Below are positions 22,534 to 24,043 of a stretch of DNA of 24,043 bases, one piece after another; within the stretch, counting starts at the first letter, position 1; each line of letters opens with the position of its first letter. Made by a program: the position numbers and the translations under genes. Origin of the DNA: Treponema sp. (GTDB lineage Bacteria; Spirochaetota; Spirochaetia; Treponematales; Treponemataceae); NCBI GenBank assembly GCA_018385415.1, contig JAHAZA010000039.1:1-24043 (forward strand), written 5' to 3'. The notes beneath the pieces are model-generated. The model made no database searches, was not told the origin of the DNA, and saw only the letters and a program-made list of their open reading frames with translations.

Positions 22534-22818
22534 TTATTTTTCTTCAACTGCAACAAACATGTGTTTGATAAGATCGTTGTTCAATTTGAACTGTGTTTCA
22601 ATTTCAACGATTTTTGCAGGATTTACTTTTACGTTAAAAAGAACGAAACGTCCTCTTTTCTGTTTTTTAACAACGTAGGTAAGGTCACGATCGCCGAAAG
22701 GTTCTTCTTTTTCGATTTCGGCACCAAACTGAGAAAGGACAGATTTTACAGTATCTGAACCTTTCTTGTACTTATCTTCTTCTAATGGGAAGATAGTCAT
22801 AAGTTCATACTTTCTCAT
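22534..22818 (-). CDS. rpsF: 30S ribosomal protein S6
   Basis: S6 is a small-subunit platform protein that binds with S18. The protein starts MRKYELMTIF and has the family strand-helix pattern with DRDLTYVVKKQKRGRF and FNVKVNPAKIVEIETQFKLN. Its length (94 aa) is standard, with no Glu tail. The ATG at 22818 is preceded by AAGGAGA 4-5 nt upstream. It is the first gene of the operon rpsF-ssb-rpsR-rplI, with a leader of about 53 nt that contains a hairpin and a good promoter. Confidence 0.96.
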   Translation of the reverse strand: MRKYELMTIFPLEEDKYKKGSDTVKSVLSQFGAEIEKEEPFGDRDLTYVVKKQKRGRFVLFNVKVNPAKIVEIETQFKLNNDLIKHMFVAVEEK

Positions 22819-22838
22819 AATTTCTCCTTATGGTCATG

Positions 22839-22858
22839 GAAGCTAAATACATAGCTTC
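22839..22858 (-). promoter_or_regulatory. Hairpin in the rpsF leader
   Basis: GAAGCTA and TAGCTTC form a perfect 7-bp stem with a 6-nt loop, about 20 nt upstream of the rpsF ATG and just ahead of its ribosome-binding site. The known S6:S18 leader element has a CCG-containing motif, which I do not see here, so autoregulation is only a possibility. Confidence 0.6.
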
Positions 22859-22877
22859 AAGGGGGTTAGATTTTATA

Positions 22878-22906
22878 ATAATAGCAGATTACAAGTCTTG
22901 AGTCAA
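22878..22906 (-). promoter_or_regulatory. Promoter of the rpsF-rplI operon
   Basis: On the minus strand, TTGACT (22901-22906), a 17-nt spacer, then TATTAT (22878-22883), five of six matches to each consensus. The predicted start near 22871 gives a leader of about 53 nt. The -35 begins about 20 nt after the comEC stop. Confidence 0.78.
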
Positions 22907-22926
22907 CAAATAATAAGCGTTAATAA

Positions 22927-24043
22927 TCAATTATTAACTATAGAAACAACAGGAATAAAACTAAACAAATCTACTATCCTTATAATTATACTATAGCAGA
23001 AATTTAATAAATGTGATGCTAAATAACTAAAATTTGGTATAAAAAAACATAAAATCATACATAAAATTCCGCTATACAAAAAAATTGTTATTAATGGTGA
23101 AATGACCATTGTACAGATAATTCCAGACGGAGAATAAAATCCAAAATATTTTAGACATATAGGAGCAGTAAATATATTTGCTGATACAGAAGTAGAAAAA
23201 CTTTCTCCAATGTATCCCGGCAGAAATCTTGAACATTTGGATTTAATAAAAGTACTGAAAATAAAAATTCCAAGTAACGCACAGTAGCTTAAAAGAAAAC
23301 CTAAATTATAAAAATCAACAGGTCTTAACATCATGTGAACAAGAAATGTTGTACCTAAAAGTGTAATATTATCCGCATCAGGAATATTGAAAAAAGAACA
23401 TGTTGAAATTAAGAGGCAGGTAATTAGAGCCCTGAATAAGGATGGTGAAATTCCTGCAAACCAGACAAACAGAATAATAGTTCCAACCTTTAATAATAAG
23501 CCTATTTTTTTTAATGCTGATTTATTTTCTACAATTCCTGCTATCGAAGAAATTAAAGAAAGATGCATTCCCGATAATGCAAGAATATGTGATAATCCTG
23601 AGTGTCTGAAGGTATTACTTATTTTAGAATCAAGATATTCTTTTGAACCGGATAATAACGCAAGTAAAAATCCTCCTGCTCTTCCCCAGTCTTTCATCAA
23701 TCGTTTAAATTGAATTCTACAATAACCGCGAAATTTATATATGGTTCCTCTAATTGAATTTTCATAAGTACTTGTAATTATATTATCAATTATAAATATT
23801 GTTTCTTGATTTTCTGTAGAAAAAGTTTTAATAGTTGCTTTAATTGAAATTCCCTGTTCTAATGGTAAAAGGTGACCTGTATTTTTATTTTTAGAAAAAA
23901 GTTTATCTGGATAAAATGCTTCAATTATTTCTGCAGGTACAAGGAATTTTTGTTTACCACAGACAGAAAATTTTTCATTTCTATAAGATTCACATTGAGT
24001 GACCTGTAAAATAACAGAATAATATTTATCTGAAGATTTTACT
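22927..24043 (-). CDS. comEC: ComEC/Rec2-type DNA uptake channel, C-terminal part (cut by window edge)
   Basis: ComEC carries single-stranded DNA across the inner membrane during transformation. The frame is open from the stop (TGA at 22927) to the right end of the window, about 372 residues, so the gene continues beyond it. A TTG at 23700 is not needed as a start. The upstream part (about 115 residues) is the soluble OB-like domain that precedes the competence domain, ending in GTIYKFRGYCRIQF. The competence domain begins GGFLLALLSGSKEY, with HSGLSHILALSGMHLSLI, WFAGISPSLFRA and several membrane helices after it. The protein ends shortly after the last helix, so the metallo-beta-lactamase domain found at the C-terminus of many ComEC proteins is absent. 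No terminator separates it from rpsF. Confidence 0.9.
   Translation of the reverse strand, partial: VKSSDKYYSVILQVTQCESYRNEKFSVCGKQKFLVPAEIIEAFYPDKLFSKNKNTGHLLPLEQGISIKATIKTFSTENQETIFIIDNIITSTYENSIRGTIYKFRGYCRIQFKRLMKDWGRAGGFLLALLSGSKEYLDSKISNTFRHSGLSHILALSGMHLSLISSIAGIVENKSALKKIGLLLKVGTIILFVWFAGISPSLFRALITCLLISTCSFFNIPDADNITLLGTTFLVHMMLRPVDFYNLGFLLSYCALLGIFIFSTFIKSKCSRFLPGYIGESFSTSVSANIFTAPICLKYFGFYSPSGIICTMVISPLITIFLYSGILCMILCFFIPNFSYLASHLLNFCYSIIIRIVDLFSFIPVVSIVNN

Noticed and set aside
23387..23713. A 108-codon plus-strand frame over comEC
   Set aside because: It is antisense to the conserved competence-domain motifs and has no ribosome-binding site or recognisable domain.
1..24043. Search by eye for mobile elements, CRISPR arrays, phage genes, toxin-antitoxin pairs or defence genes
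   Set aside because: None found: gene order is housekeeping throughout, with no transposase, integrase, regular short repeats or abrupt change in base use. The tRNA at 9760 has no duplicated 3' end nearby that would indicate an integrated element.

Overview
The window looks like spirochaete chromosome, most likely a Treponema of the gut or rumen type. It is AT-rich with AT-biased codons. It carries a P83/100-type antigen gene (a spirochaetal family), many exported proteins with short Lys-rich signal peptides, and a standard bacterial housekeeping set. I see no IS element, phage, CRISPR array or integrase. The genus is an inference from gene content, not a computed placement. There is no gene-free stretch longer than about 160 bases.

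Layout, left to right. (1) 1-981, minus strand: the 5' part of a UDP-glucose 6-dehydrogenase gene, preceded by a small exported protein of unknown function. (2) 1138-2310, plus: mnmA, the tRNA U34 2-thiolation enzyme, in a variant form, ending in a strong terminator. (3) 2363-7700, minus: mfd, then two adjacent, mutually similar membrane proteins that have their own promoter. (4) 7738-9713, plus: a tight cassette of an exported protein, a degenerate response-regulator-like protein and a zinc-ribbon membrane protein, followed by tRNA-Leu(CAG). (5) 9904-14747, minus: a six-gene run (alpha/beta hydrolase, rsmA, yggS-type PLP protein, small membrane protein, rluD-type and rluA-type pseudouridine synthases) with gaps of 10 nt or less or overlaps. 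(6) 14794-19563, plus: an Fe-S RNA m5U methyltransferase, an exported beta-propeller-like protein and the P83/100 homologue, which has its own promoter, ending at a terminator shared with dnaB. (7) 19614-24043, minus: the 3' part of comEC, then the classic rpsF-ssb-rpsR-rplI ribosomal operon with its own promoter and terminator, then dnaB.

Much of the content concerns RNA and ribosome maturation: tRNA thiolation, 16S dimethylation, two pseudouridine synthases, a uracil methyltransferase, S6/S18/L9 and a tRNA. DNA repair and replication (mfd, ssb, dnaB, comEC) and envelope proteins make up the rest. Several candidate promoters share a TGn-extended -10. At both tight divergent junctions (mfd/7738 and 14747/14794) the leftward promoter lies inside the first codons of the rightward gene, so the 5' ends of the two transcripts should overlap.

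The window is mostly ordinary. The best candidates for undescribed biology are the three-gene cassette at 7738-9713, the paralogous membrane pair at 2363-4005, and the MnmA variant that has gained a CxxC and lost the second canonical cysteine.
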